Assembly (NCBI RefSeq): GCF_013761175.1
Contig: NZ_JACDUR010000005.1
Span: 592,970-656,969, forward strand
Direction: 5' to 3'
DNA length: 64,000 nt
DNA from: Nonomuraea soli
Lineage (GTDB): Bacteria > Actinomycetota > Actinomycetes > Streptosporangiales > Streptosporangiaceae
Made by a program: the position numbers and the translations under genes. The notes under the pieces are model-generated. The model searched no databases, was not told the DNA's origin, and saw only the letters and a program-made list of their open reading frames with translations. This document shows, piece after piece, positions 35,634 to 43,381 of the stretch (position 1 is the first letter of the stretch; the number at the start of each line of letters is the position of its first letter).

Positions 35634-37666
35634 TCCGCCTGCCCCCTCACGTGCACGGCCTGGCCGCGCTCGACGTCGATCACGAACTCGCCCTCGCCCC
35701 AGACGACCGCGGGGTCGACGGCCGGCAGCCGCTCCCGCAGGGCGTTCCTGGTACGTTCCAACCCCTCCAGGAGCCAGTCGTACCGGTCGGCGGGAACCGC
35801 CTGGCGGGTGAGGAAGTCGGCGAGCGTACGGCGGTAGCAGCCCATGATCTCCTCGTGGTGTTCCGCGATCAGCTCCTCCGCCAGCCGTTCCGCGAGGTCG
35901 AGCCGCTCGTCGTGACCGGCACGGCGGATGCGCACCACCATGGCCTCCGAGAACCACCTGGCCTCCACCTGAGCCGCCCGGCCGGGGAAGAACACCTCCA
36001 GCAGCCCTTCGCGGACGATTCGCCGCGCCCTCGGGTCCTCGTGGGCGTAGAAACGCAGGGCGTTCTGGAAGATCCAGCGCAGGGGGAACAGCAGGCGCTC
36101 AGGAAAGATCGTCCGTTCGAAGGCGGCGTCGTCGTAGCCGCGCACCTCGGCCTCGATGTCGGTCTGGATGCGCGTCATGTGCACGTACAGGCCGCTGGCC
36201 CGCTCGATGGCCGAGTCGCGGGTCTGGCCGTAGAACACCGGCTGGCCCTTCATCAGGTTCCTGGCCATCTTGATCAGCCGGTCGATCTCCGTCTCCGCGT
36301 AGGCACTCGCCGGGCCGAGCCGTACGGTGCAGCCCGTGGCCTGCAGGACACGGCCGGTCTGGTAGTCGCTGCCTGTCACGATGCGCAGGCCCGGCCGGCG
36401 TAGCTGGTGCTGGCCCCCGATGGCGAACGCCCAGGTCCTGATGGCCTTGAGAGCGTCGCTGGTGTCGGGGTAGACCATCGCCTCCGGCACGCCCATGCCG
36501 TCGAACAGCCAGGTCAGGAAGATGTCGTGGCCCACGACGGCGTGCCAGCGCCATTTCTCGTCGCGGCGCACGCCGCCGTTCTCGAGGAAGACCAGCGCGG
36601 CGTCCCATCCGGAGACAGGAGCCTCCGCCAGCACGATCGTGCGGTCTTCGAGCACGTAGGCGAGCCTGCCCGCCGGGTCGCGCACCGTCCCGAAGCGGCG
36701 GCCGTGCTTGTCGGTAGCGGGCATCGGCACCCGCACCACCGCGCCGGCGGCCGTGGTCAGCTCCATCTCGTCGCCCTCGGCCCTGCGCCGCCACCGCGGC
36801 AGCCGGTCGAAGGCCAGCAGGCCGGACAGGTCGACGTCGATCTCCGCGATCGTGCTCCTGTCGGCCAGGCAGGCCAGCTCGTCGGGCGTGGCGGCCCGGT
36901 AGCCGTCGAACAGGCGCAGCGCGGCCGTGGCCTTGTAGGCGAGGAAGGGCATGACGGCGTCCACGTCCTGGTCGTCGTGGAAGACGCGCAGCACTTCGCG
37001 CAGAACGTGGGGGTGGTAGACCGTGTCGCCGTCCGACAGCGCGATCACGGCGTCCTGCAGCCGGCTCCAGTCGCCGTCGCTCTCGCACATGCGCAGCACG
37101 GTCGCGATGGAGGTGTCGACGCCCAGCCTGGCGGCGTGTCCGGCGCCGGGACGGGTCTGGTTCAGGTAGACGACGCGGGCCGGGCCCTTGTTGAGGTCGA
37201 TGATGCCCTTGACGATCTGGTCGGAGCCGTCGGTGGAGTTGTTGTCGACGGCGACGATCACCATCCTTCCCAGGTCCACGCCCTGCTGGTTGAGCAGCGA
37301 GCGGAAGGTGTCGGCGATGTGCGGCGCCTCGTCCATGAACTTGACCACGACGAACACGTCGCGGCCTTCGCGGGCCAGGATCTCCGCGTCGGGGAGCGGA
37401 GTGCACTCCTCCGGGCCGAAGTGGGCCTCCCGGCCGTCGAGGAAGCCCTCGACGACCCGGCGCTGGAGGTCGAGGGTCTTGTCGCCCTCCTCGCGGGCGC
37501 GCAGGACCTCCCGGGCGAGCAGGATCTGCTCGGCACGCAGATCGTCCACGTCCGAACTCATGTGCAGAGCCAGCAGAGGACTGCCCAGGGTGACCTCCGC
37601 CGGCTCGGATCTCCTGCGGTGGGTCCACTCGTGATGGAACAGCGTCGATCGTGCATCTGGGGTCAC
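35630..37666 (-). CDS. Large GT2-type (GT-A fold) glycosyltransferase
   Basis: About 678 residues. An N-terminal helical extension (~100 residues) precedes a GT-A domain: FVVVKFMDEAPHIADTF, VIVAVDNNSTDGSDQIVKG and the metal motif ALSDGDTVYHPHVLREVL (DxD). A long C-terminal region (GHDIFLTWLFDGMGVPEAM, TDIEAEVRGYDDAAFE, LRWIFQNALRF) is unlike ordinary 300-residue GT2 enzymes. No membrane helices are evident, so it is cytoplasmic. GTG 37666 is preferred over TTG 37678 because GGGAGA precedes it. It is encoded between the aminotransferase and esterase genes, suggesting it glycosylates the amidino product. Confidence 0.75.
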   Translation of the reverse strand: MTPDARSTLFHHEWTHRRRSEPAEVTLGSPLLALHMSSDVDDLRAEQILLAREVLRAREEGDKTLDLQRRVVEGFLDGREAHFGPEECTPLPDAEILAREGRDVFVVVKFMDEAPHIADTFRSLLNQQGVDLGRMVIVAVDNNSTDGSDQIVKGIIDLNKGPARVVYLNQTRPGAGHAARLGVDTSIATVLRMCESDGDWSRLQDAVIALSDGDTVYHPHVLREVLRVFHDDQDVDAVMPFLAYKATAALRLFDGYRAATPDELACLADRSTIAEIDVDLSGLLAFDRLPRWRRRAEGDEMELTTAAGAVVRVPMPATDKHGRRFGTVRDPAGRLAYVLEDRTIVLAEAPVSGWDAALVFLENGGVRRDEKWRWHAVVGHDIFLTWLFDGMGVPEAMVYPDTSDALKAIRTWAFAIGGQHQLRRPGLRIVTGSDYQTGRVLQATGCTVRLGPASAYAETEIDRLIKMARNLMKGQPVFYGQTRDSAIERASGLYVHMTRIQTDIEAEVRGYDDAAFERTIFPERLLFPLRWIFQNALRFYAHEDPRARRIVREGLLEVFFPGRAAQVEARWFSEAMVVRIRRAGHDERLDLAERLAEELIAEHHEEIMGCYRRTLADFLTRQAVPADRYDWLLEGLERTRNALRERLPAVDPAVVWGEGEFVIDVERGQAVHVRGQAE

Positions 37667-37702
37667 GGATTCTCCCAACGGCGGTGCGGGGCGGTCTGCC
37701 GC

Positions 37703-38806
37703 TCACACACGGGGTCGAAGGAACGCTGCGAGCCGTCGGCATCCCTCGGTCAGGGTCGGCTCGTCGTAGTGCACGAAACACAGCCGCATGCAGTGGGCCG
37801 AGCCACCGTTCATGGAGAAGAGGCTGCCCGGCCGGTAGGCCAGGCCCGCCTTCTCGGCCTCGGGAAGCAGTGCGGCGCAGTCGAGGTGCTCGGGCAGCGG
37901 CAGCCAGATGTAGTAGCCGCCGTCTGGCGGGGTGAAGCGCAGGCCGGGGGGAAGGGTGTCGGACAGCGCCCGGATCATGTGCCTGCGAAGCGCGTGGTAG
38001 TGGTCGCTCAGCTCGTCGAGGAAGCGATCCTGCAGACCCAGAGCGAGTGCGCTCTCCATGATCGCTCCGGTGACCGGGGAGGCGCCGCCCGCGCTGTGCA
38101 GCTCGCCGTCCTGGAGCAGGCGGGTCAGCAGGCGGGGATCCGCGTGCACCCAGCCGAGCCGTACACCCGGGGCGAAGATCTTCGAGAAGGATCCGAGCGA
38201 GAGCACCCTGTCGCCCCCGGCCGCGCGCAGCGGGGGCGTGACGTCGCCGAGCAGCTGGTAGACCTCGTCGGCGACGATCAGGAAGTCGTGCCGTTCCGCG
38301 AGCTCGACCAGCCGCCGCCGGCGCTCCGGCGACAGCGTCGTGCCCATCGGGTTGTTGAAGACCGGGACGGAGTACAGCAGCCGCGGGTGCTCGGTGGCCA
38401 GCAACGACTCCAGGGCGTCGACGTCGAGCCCGTCGTCGTCCATCGGCACGGGCAGCACGCGCACGCCCCGGTCGCGGATGATGTCGAGGGCGAAGAAGTA
38501 CGTCGGGTCCTCGACCACGATCGTGTCGCCCGGCCTGGTGAAGTGGCTGAGGATCAGGTCGAGCCCGTGCGAGGCGCCGGAGGTCACCAGCAGCTCGCCC
38601 GGATCGACGTCGAGACCGGAGCGGGCGGTCAGGAACCGTGCCATCTCGACGCGCAGCGATTCCCAGCCCTGTTCCGGCGCGTATCCGAAGGCCGTGCGGT
38701 CCTGCAGCGCCAGGCGATGCTCCGCGGCCTTGCGGAAGTACTCCAGAGGCAGCACCGAGTTCTGCGGCTCGCCCTTGCCCAGATCGATGAGACGGGTGAT
38801 GGTCAC
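37703..38806 (-). CDS. PLP-dependent aminotransferase, class I/II (MocR-like without HTH)
   Basis: 367 residues. A fold-type I aminotransferase of the 2-aminoadipate/valine-pyruvate type: LIDLGKGEPQNSVLPLEYFR, VTSGASHGLDLILSHF, VEDPTYFFALDI, FNNPMGTTLS, and the PLP lysine in SLGSFSKIFAPGVRLGW. It transfers an amino group to a 2-oxo acid. GTG 38806 overlaps the oxidase stop (GTGA) and has GGAAGGGG upstream, so it directly follows the oxidase that would produce a 2-oxo acid. The pair could convert a 2-hydroxy acid to an amino acid, as Hmo and HpgT do in hydroxyphenylglycine biosynthesis. Confidence 0.9.
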   Translation of the reverse strand: MTITRLIDLGKGEPQNSVLPLEYFRKAAEHRLALQDRTAFGYAPEQGWESLRVEMARFLTARSGLDVDPGELLVTSGASHGLDLILSHFTRPGDTIVVEDPTYFFALDIIRDRGVRVLPVPMDDDGLDVDALESLLATEHPRLLYSVPVFNNPMGTTLSPERRRRLVELAERHDFLIVADEVYQLLGDVTPPLRAAGGDRVLSLGSFSKIFAPGVRLGWVHADPRLLTRLLQDGELHSAGGASPVTGAIMESALALGLQDRFLDELSDHYHALRRHMIRALSDTLPPGLRFTPPDGGYYIWLPLPEHLDCAALLPEAEKAGLAYRPGSLFSMNGGSAHCMRLCFVHYDEPTLTEGCRRLAAFLRPRV

Positions 38807-39969
38807 GTGTCCCCTTCCGCGGGCGCGAGCGTGTCCAGGCCGAGCCGTGCGAGGCTCGGCCGGCCCGACAGGGCCATGGCCAGATCGAGCTCCTCCTTCA
38901 GCAGCCGCAGCACCTCGCGTGCCCCGTGCTCGCCCGCCACGGCCAGCCCCCACAACACCGGCCGGCCGGTGAGGACCAGCCGGGCGCCGAGCGCCACCGC
39001 CTTCAGCACGTCGAGGCCGCGGCGCACGCCTCCGTCGAGGTAGACCTCGATGTCGCCGGCGGCGCCGTCGCACACCTCGGCGAGGGCGTCGAGCGTGGCG
39101 GGCGCGCCGTCGAGCTGGCGGCCGCCGTGGTTGGACACGATCACCGCGGCGGCGCCCGCCTCGCGGGCGAGCACGGCGTCCTCGGCGGTCATCACGCCCT
39201 TGATGACCAGGGGCAGCGGGCTCGACTCGGCCAGCCACCCGACCGCGTCCCAGGTCAGGGCCGGGTCGAGCAGTTCACGGGTGGCCGCCGCCAGGTCGCG
39301 CCCGCCCGGAAGCCCACCGGCCGCAAGACCACCACCCGCAAGACCACCACCCGCAAGACCGCTGCCCGGAAGCCCGCGCAGGTTCGCCGGTTCGATGTCG
39401 CCGGGCAGGACGAAGCCGCGACGGATGTCGCGCTCGCGCCGCCCCATGAGCGGGGCGTCACCGGTCAGGACCAGGGCCGTGCATCCGGCCGCCTGGGCCC
39501 GTCCGACGAGGTCGGCGGTCAGGCCCCGGTCGCGGAAGCAGTAGAGCTGGAACCACACCCTGCCGGGCGCGGCCGCCGCGATCTCCTCGACGGTCTGGCT
39601 GGCGAACGTGCTCGCCACGGTGAGCAGGCCTTCGGCTGCCGCCGCGCGTGCCGTACCGCTCTCGCCGTCGGGGTGGACGAGGCGGTGGTAGGCCATCGGG
39701 GCGACGGCGAGCGGAGCGGCCAGGTCGGTGCCGAGCACGCGGGTGCGGGTGTCGCGGTGGGCGACGTCCACGAGCACGCGGGGGCGTACGGCCCGGCGGC
39801 GGAAGGCGGCGAGGTTGGCGGCCAGGGTCAGCTCGTCGCCCGCGCCGCCGTCGACGTAGTCCCAGACGTCGGGAGGCAGGGCGGCACGGGCCGCGGCGGC
39901 GTAGTCGGCGGCGCAGGCGAGCGGGCGGGCGGTGGCCGCGACCCCGCGCGGGCCCTGCTCCCGCAGCAC
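38803..39969 (-). CDS. FMN-dependent alpha-hydroxy-acid oxidase
   Basis: 388 residues, TIM barrel. Key residues: VDGGAGDELTLAAN, VAPMAYHRLVHPDG, WFQLYCFRDRG (Tyr), LTGDAPLMGRRERD, LPLVIKGVMTAEDA (Lys) and VSNHGGRQLDG (catalytic His plus Arg), then YLDGGVRRGLDV for FMN phosphate. It oxidises an L-2-hydroxy acid (glycolate, lactate or mandelate type) to the 2-oxo acid with O2 as acceptor. The GTG at 39969 is 1 bp from the amidinotransferase stop. A Gly-rich repeat of 15-bp units lies in the active-site lid loop. Confidence 0.9.
   Translation of the reverse strand: MLREQGPRGVAATARPLACAADYAAAARAALPPDVWDYVDGGAGDELTLAANLAAFRRRAVRPRVLVDVAHRDTRTRVLGTDLAAPLAVAPMAYHRLVHPDGESGTARAAAAEGLLTVASTFASQTVEEIAAAAPGRVWFQLYCFRDRGLTADLVGRAQAAGCTALVLTGDAPLMGRRERDIRRGFVLPGDIEPANLRGLPGSGLAGGGLAGGGLAAGGLPGGRDLAAATRELLDPALTWDAVGWLAESSPLPLVIKGVMTAEDAVLAREAGAAAVIVSNHGGRQLDGAPATLDALAEVCDGAAGDIEVYLDGGVRRGLDVLKAVALGARLVLTGRPVLWGLAVAGEHGAREVLRLLKEELDLAMALSGRPSLARLGLDTLAPAEGDT
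39306..39380 (-). repeat. 15-bp tandem repeat in the oxidase lid loop
   Basis: Units of CCGCAAGACCACCAC at 39321-39335 and 39336-39350 are perfect; a third (39351) is partial, flanked by near-copies of CCCGGAAGCCC. It encodes GLAGG-like repeats inserted between GDIEPANLRG and DLAAATRELLDP, i.e. the flexible loop that covers the FMN site in this family. Confidence 0.85.
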
Positions 39970-39970
39970 G

Positions 39971-41092
39971 TCAGAACCTGCCGTAACGCTTGGGGAAGTA
40001 ATCCTGCAGTTCGCCTTCCCGGTGGATGTCGACGGTCGAGCAGTGCAGCCCTCCGCCGAACGGCGCCACGTCCCAGAACGGCACGGGGACGACCTCGAAG
40101 CCGAGGCTGTCGAGCAGCTCCATCTGGGCCGTCTCGCCCGCTTCGACGCAGACCGTGTCGGGTGACAGGCTCAGGACGTTCATCGACAGCCAGGGGCTGC
40201 AGAAGCAGAGTTTGGGCAGCTCGTCCCAGGTCTTCGCGGGCCGCGCCGCCGACACGATCTCCCAGTCGTTGATCTTGAAGTACTGGACGAGGTCCTCCTC
40301 CGCCTCGCGCTCGCCGCAGTGCAGGACGAGCCCGGGACGTAACGGCACCCACGTGGCGTCGATGTGCACCGGGTGGGTGTTGCCGAACGTCACGGGGTGC
40401 ACCCGGTGCTCGGGGAAGTGTCTCCTCAGCCAGTCGACGCCGCTGCGGTTGGTCACCATCGACAGCTGGACGAACAGGTCCTTGCCGCACCTGGCGATGT
40501 CGGCCGCGTCGAAGAGGGGCTCGATCTCGGTGAGGGCCAGGTCGTTCTCGCGCACCCTGGCGATCTGCTCGTCGAAGCCGAGCGCTTCGTACTCGGGCCA
40601 GAACCCCGGCTTGTAGGCGTCGTCGGTGAGCCGCGGCTTGGGTGCCGCCTCCCAGCGCATGTCCGGGTCGTCGCGGAAGTAGGAGTCGAGCAGCGGCCGG
40701 TAGCAGAGGTACTCGAACCACCTGCTGCGGTAGCTCATCGTGGCTTCGAGGATCTCGCTGCCGACGGTGACGAGCACGTCTCTGGGCGGCATGCAGCCGA
40801 ACATGGAGCCCTGTTCCCAGTCGGGCGTCGACACCGGGCGCCCGAAGTCGATGACGTCGGGCCTGTCGACCCGGATGCCCCGGCTGCGCAGCAGATCGGC
40901 GAAGGCGTCGAGCTGGGCGTTGGCGGCCTGGACCATGTCGTCGGGAAGCGGCCCGTAGGCGCCGGCCGGGAAGCCGTCGTCCGGCCAGTCTCTGACCACG
41001 GTCGGCTCGGGCGCCTGCACCATGGTGCCGTCGGCGCGGCCGACGATGACGTGTGTGAGCGGATCCCAGCCATTCCATGAATTGACTCTCAC
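39971..41092 (-). CDS. Amidinotransferase (L-arginine:glycine / inosamine type)
   Basis: 373 residues, guanidino-transferring enzyme that moves the amidino group from arginine to an amine. The catalytic triad is visible: Asp in CGKDLFVQ (~205), His in NTHPVHIDATW (~243), nucleophilic Cys in GGGLHCSTVDIHR (~351). N-terminal VNSWNGWDPLTHVIVGRADG matches AGAT and StrB1/CyrA-type enzymes. The acceptor could be glycine, giving guanidinoacetate, or an amino-sugar or cyclitol. GTG 41092 is chosen (GGGGGA upstream); the frame extends to 41254. First gene of the five-gene operon. Confidence 0.92.
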   Translation of the reverse strand: MRVNSWNGWDPLTHVIVGRADGTMVQAPEPTVVRDWPDDGFPAGAYGPLPDDMVQAANAQLDAFADLLRSRGIRVDRPDVIDFGRPVSTPDWEQGSMFGCMPPRDVLVTVGSEILEATMSYRSRWFEYLCYRPLLDSYFRDDPDMRWEAAPKPRLTDDAYKPGFWPEYEALGFDEQIARVRENDLALTEIEPLFDAADIARCGKDLFVQLSMVTNRSGVDWLRRHFPEHRVHPVTFGNTHPVHIDATWVPLRPGLVLHCGEREAEEDLVQYFKINDWEIVSAARPAKTWDELPKLCFCSPWLSMNVLSLSPDTVCVEAGETAQMELLDSLGFEVVPVPFWDVAPFGGGLHCSTVDIHREGELQDYFPKRYGRF

Positions 41093-41561
41093 TGAGCGTC
41101 CCCCATTAACGATGGGTGAAAGTGTGATTGACGGAGGAGCCGAAATCACCGGGCTCCCAGAGATCACGTCCTCGGCAAAGCTAAATTGGGCCTTTGGCTC
41201 TGTCAACAGCACAGAAGCACATGAAAACCCTCTTGATAAATGCCGGGGAGTCATCTATCGCACGCGCGATCCGTGACTTTGTTCGGCTCGCGTCATTGGC
41301 GAGAAATAAGATCCATAACCGGCTTTCTGACATCACCGAAACCGGCGCAGAATACTCTCCCGTAAATGTCGGCGGCGGACCGGGCGCCCGGACCCCACCG
41401 TGGACGCCCTTTATTGCACAGTCCATAAAAATTCACCGCTGAGCCCTTGCAGCGCCACCCGGAGACCGCGATGATCTCGGTAGAAGAGGCCTCACAGGGA
41501 GAAACTTCCTCTGGAGTGTATCGATAGTGAGCTGTCATCCCCCGACCCCCAAGGAACGCCC
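41093..41561. other. AT-rich intergenic control region
   Basis: 469 bp separating two divergent genes, lower in G+C than its surroundings. It holds a good promoter for the leftward operon (41178-41206). Frames of 82 residues at 41194-41442 (+) and 81 residues at 41181-41426 (-) exist, but neither has a recognisable domain, both lack a clear ribosome-binding site, and they overlap; I do not call them genes. The rightward gene has AAGGA 6 nt before its start (41562); I see no clear promoter for it. Confidence 0.6.
41178..41206 (-). promoter_or_regulatory. Near-consensus promoter of the amidinotransferase operon
   Basis: On the minus strand TTGACA (41206-41201), 17-bp spacer, TAGCTT (41183-41178). 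The transcription start is expected near 41171, giving a ~80-nt leader before the GTG at 41092. A perfect -35 and a TAnnnT -10 with ideal spacing are rare in this GC-rich window, suggesting strong expression by the main sigma factor. Confidence 0.7.
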
Positions 41562-43358
41562 ATGCGCCGCTTGATCCCACCCCTGGCCGCCGCCGTGGCC
41601 CTGACCGGAGTCCTCACCGCGACCAGCACCACCGCCGCCACCGCCGACCCGGCGAACAAGCCGGCCTACCGGCTCGAGTGCGACGGCACCGGCGGTCCCG
41701 GCAGCACCTGCACGGTGGTCGCCACCGGCAAGGCGCGCAACCACCGCGTCGAGGAGTTCGTCACCACGGTCAGGACCGGCGAGCAGGTCTGGGCTCGCGA
41801 CACCATGTACACCCGTGACGGCCAGGTCCGCAGCCGTCCCTTCACGCTCCCCGACGGGCAGGTGACGGTCGACGTCTCCCTCACCTCCCTGCCGGAGAAG
41901 CACGTGGGCACGCAGCTGAGGCTGATGGCCTTCAATCTCTTCGTGGGCGGCACGTTCGACCGCAAGGAGACCACCGGCGAGAACCTCGCCCACATGATCG
42001 ACTACATCAACGAGGTCAACCCCGACGTCTTCTTCGTGGTCGAGGGCTACGGCTCGGGCGAGAAGATCCTCGACGGCCTCAACGCGGGGCGGGCCGAGGG
42101 CGACCGGTACACCGGTGTCCGGCTCACCCATCCCGAGGACAACAGCCACAACGGCGACAACCTGTGGCTGTACACCAAGCTCGAGGTCCAGAAGGTCTAC
42201 CCGCGCTACGCCGACGCCGACATCGACTCCTTCAACATCGGCGGCGCCCGTCTCGGCCTGCCCAACGGCCAGCACGTCCACGCCTTCAGCCTGTGGACCT
42301 GGCACGACGGCTGGGCCTACGGCGACACGCACAACGCGGCCGTGGAGAACACCCACGGCCTGCCCCGCTCCAAGACCGACGCGCAGATCCTGGAGGGCGA
42401 TTACCTGCGCCGCATGGCCATGGGCAAGGCCATCCTGGAGAAGGCCATCCCGCAGTTCACCGAGAACGACGGCGCCCCCGTGCTCATGGGCGGCGACCTC
42501 AACGCCCAGTCACACCTGGACTGGAGCGAGCAGTTCGCCAACTCGCCCGGCCACGGCGGGCTGGTGCTGCCCTGGCCGTACACCAAGCAGTACACCGACC
42601 ACGGCTTCATGGACACCTTCCGCTACGCCAACGCCGACGCGGGACTGTACCCGGGCCGTACGTGGAGCCCCTTCCACGGCATGGGCGCCATCCCCGGCCG
42701 CATCGACTACGTCTTCGCCCGAGGCGAGGACGTGCGCGTCCTGGGCTCGCGCGCCGACATCCGGCGCCTGCCCCGCCACCAGCAGACGCCGCTCGACCCG
42801 CAGTACCCCTGGTACTCCGACCACGGCTCGGTGGTCACCGACATCCTGATCCGCGGCAAGGGCACGGGACCCAACCGTGAGATCGTCTTCGAGGAGCCGG
42901 GCAAGGGACGCCACATCTGGCCGCCGGCGCCCGCGGGCCGCCGCATCCCGCCCGCCGAGCTCAAGGCCACGGCCAGCACCTTCAAGCCCGGCATCGGCGA
43001 TCCCAAGCGGGCGATCGACGGCGACCTGACCACCGACTTCCACTCCGACTATCCCGTGGTCGCCCCCCAGCCGCACACCATCACCGTCGACCTCGGCAGG
43101 GTCAGGGAGCTGTCCGCAGTGCGGTTCCAGCCCAAGCTGCGCACCAACATGAACGGCACCATCCTCAAGGGCATGGTGCAGGTCAGCGACGACGGCGTCA
43201 CGTTCAGGGACGTCAAGGCGGTCGAGTGGGGCCGCCTGACGGCGCCCAACGACGTCAGCCTCGAGGGCGTCTCGGCCCGCTACCTGAGGCTGCGCTCCGA
43301 TTACGGCATCGGCGGCGCGTCCGCCCTCGCCGAGATCCTCCCCTACGAGAAGGCCTGA
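41562..43358 (+). CDS. Secreted endonuclease/exonuclease/phosphatase-fold enzyme with discoidin domain
   Basis: 598 residues. Signal peptide (LIPPLAAAVALTGVLTAT, cleavage near TAADP) then an N-terminal beta domain, then an EEP catalytic fold: LRLMAFNLFVGG, FFVVEGYGSGEK, VLMGGDLNAQSHLDWSEQF, IPGRIDYVFARGED and PWYSDHGSVVTD (the His acid). A C-terminal F5/8 type C (discoidin) module (KRAIDGDLTTDFHSDY, ELSAVRFQPKLRT, LRLRSDYGIGGASALAEI) should bind carbohydrate or surface polymer. Substrate may be nucleic acid or a phosphate ester. AAGGA lies 6 nt before the ATG. Confidence 0.9.
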   Translation: MRRLIPPLAAAVALTGVLTATSTTAATADPANKPAYRLECDGTGGPGSTCTVVATGKARNHRVEEFVTTVRTGEQVWARDTMYTRDGQVRSRPFTLPDGQVTVDVSLTSLPEKHVGTQLRLMAFNLFVGGTFDRKETTGENLAHMIDYINEVNPDVFFVVEGYGSGEKILDGLNAGRAEGDRYTGVRLTHPEDNSHNGDNLWLYTKLEVQKVYPRYADADIDSFNIGGARLGLPNGQHVHAFSLWTWHDGWAYGDTHNAAVENTHGLPRSKTDAQILEGDYLRRMAMGKAILEKAIPQFTENDGAPVLMGGDLNAQSHLDWSEQFANSPGHGGLVLPWPYTKQYTDHGFMDTFRYANADAGLYPGRTWSPFHGMGAIPGRIDYVFARGEDVRVLGSRADIRRLPRHQQTPLDPQYPWYSDHGSVVTDILIRGKGTGPNREIVFEEPGKGRHIWPPAPAGRRIPPAELKATASTFKPGIGDPKRAIDGDLTTDFHSDYPVVAPQPHTITVDLGRVRELSAVRFQPKLRTNMNGTILKGMVQVSDDGVTFRDVKAVEWGRLTAPNDVSLEGVSARYLRLRSDYGIGGASALAEILPYEKA

Positions 43359-43381
43359 CCCCCCGGCGGCCCGTTCGCCCC

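Noticed and set aside
36407..39043. An 878-residue open frame on the plus strand through the glycosyltransferase and aminotransferase
   Set aside because: Antisense to two well-supported genes and without recognisable domains.
37703..39969. 4-Hydroxyphenylglycine biosynthesis from the oxidase-aminotransferase pair
   Set aside because: The pathway needs a hydroxymandelate synthase (HmaS), which is absent, and no NRPS is nearby; the amidinotransferase points elsewhere.
41181..41442. Overlapping small frames on both strands in the AT-rich intergenic region
   Set aside because: No ribosome-binding site, no homology I recognise, and the minus frame covers the promoter of the amidinotransferase operon.
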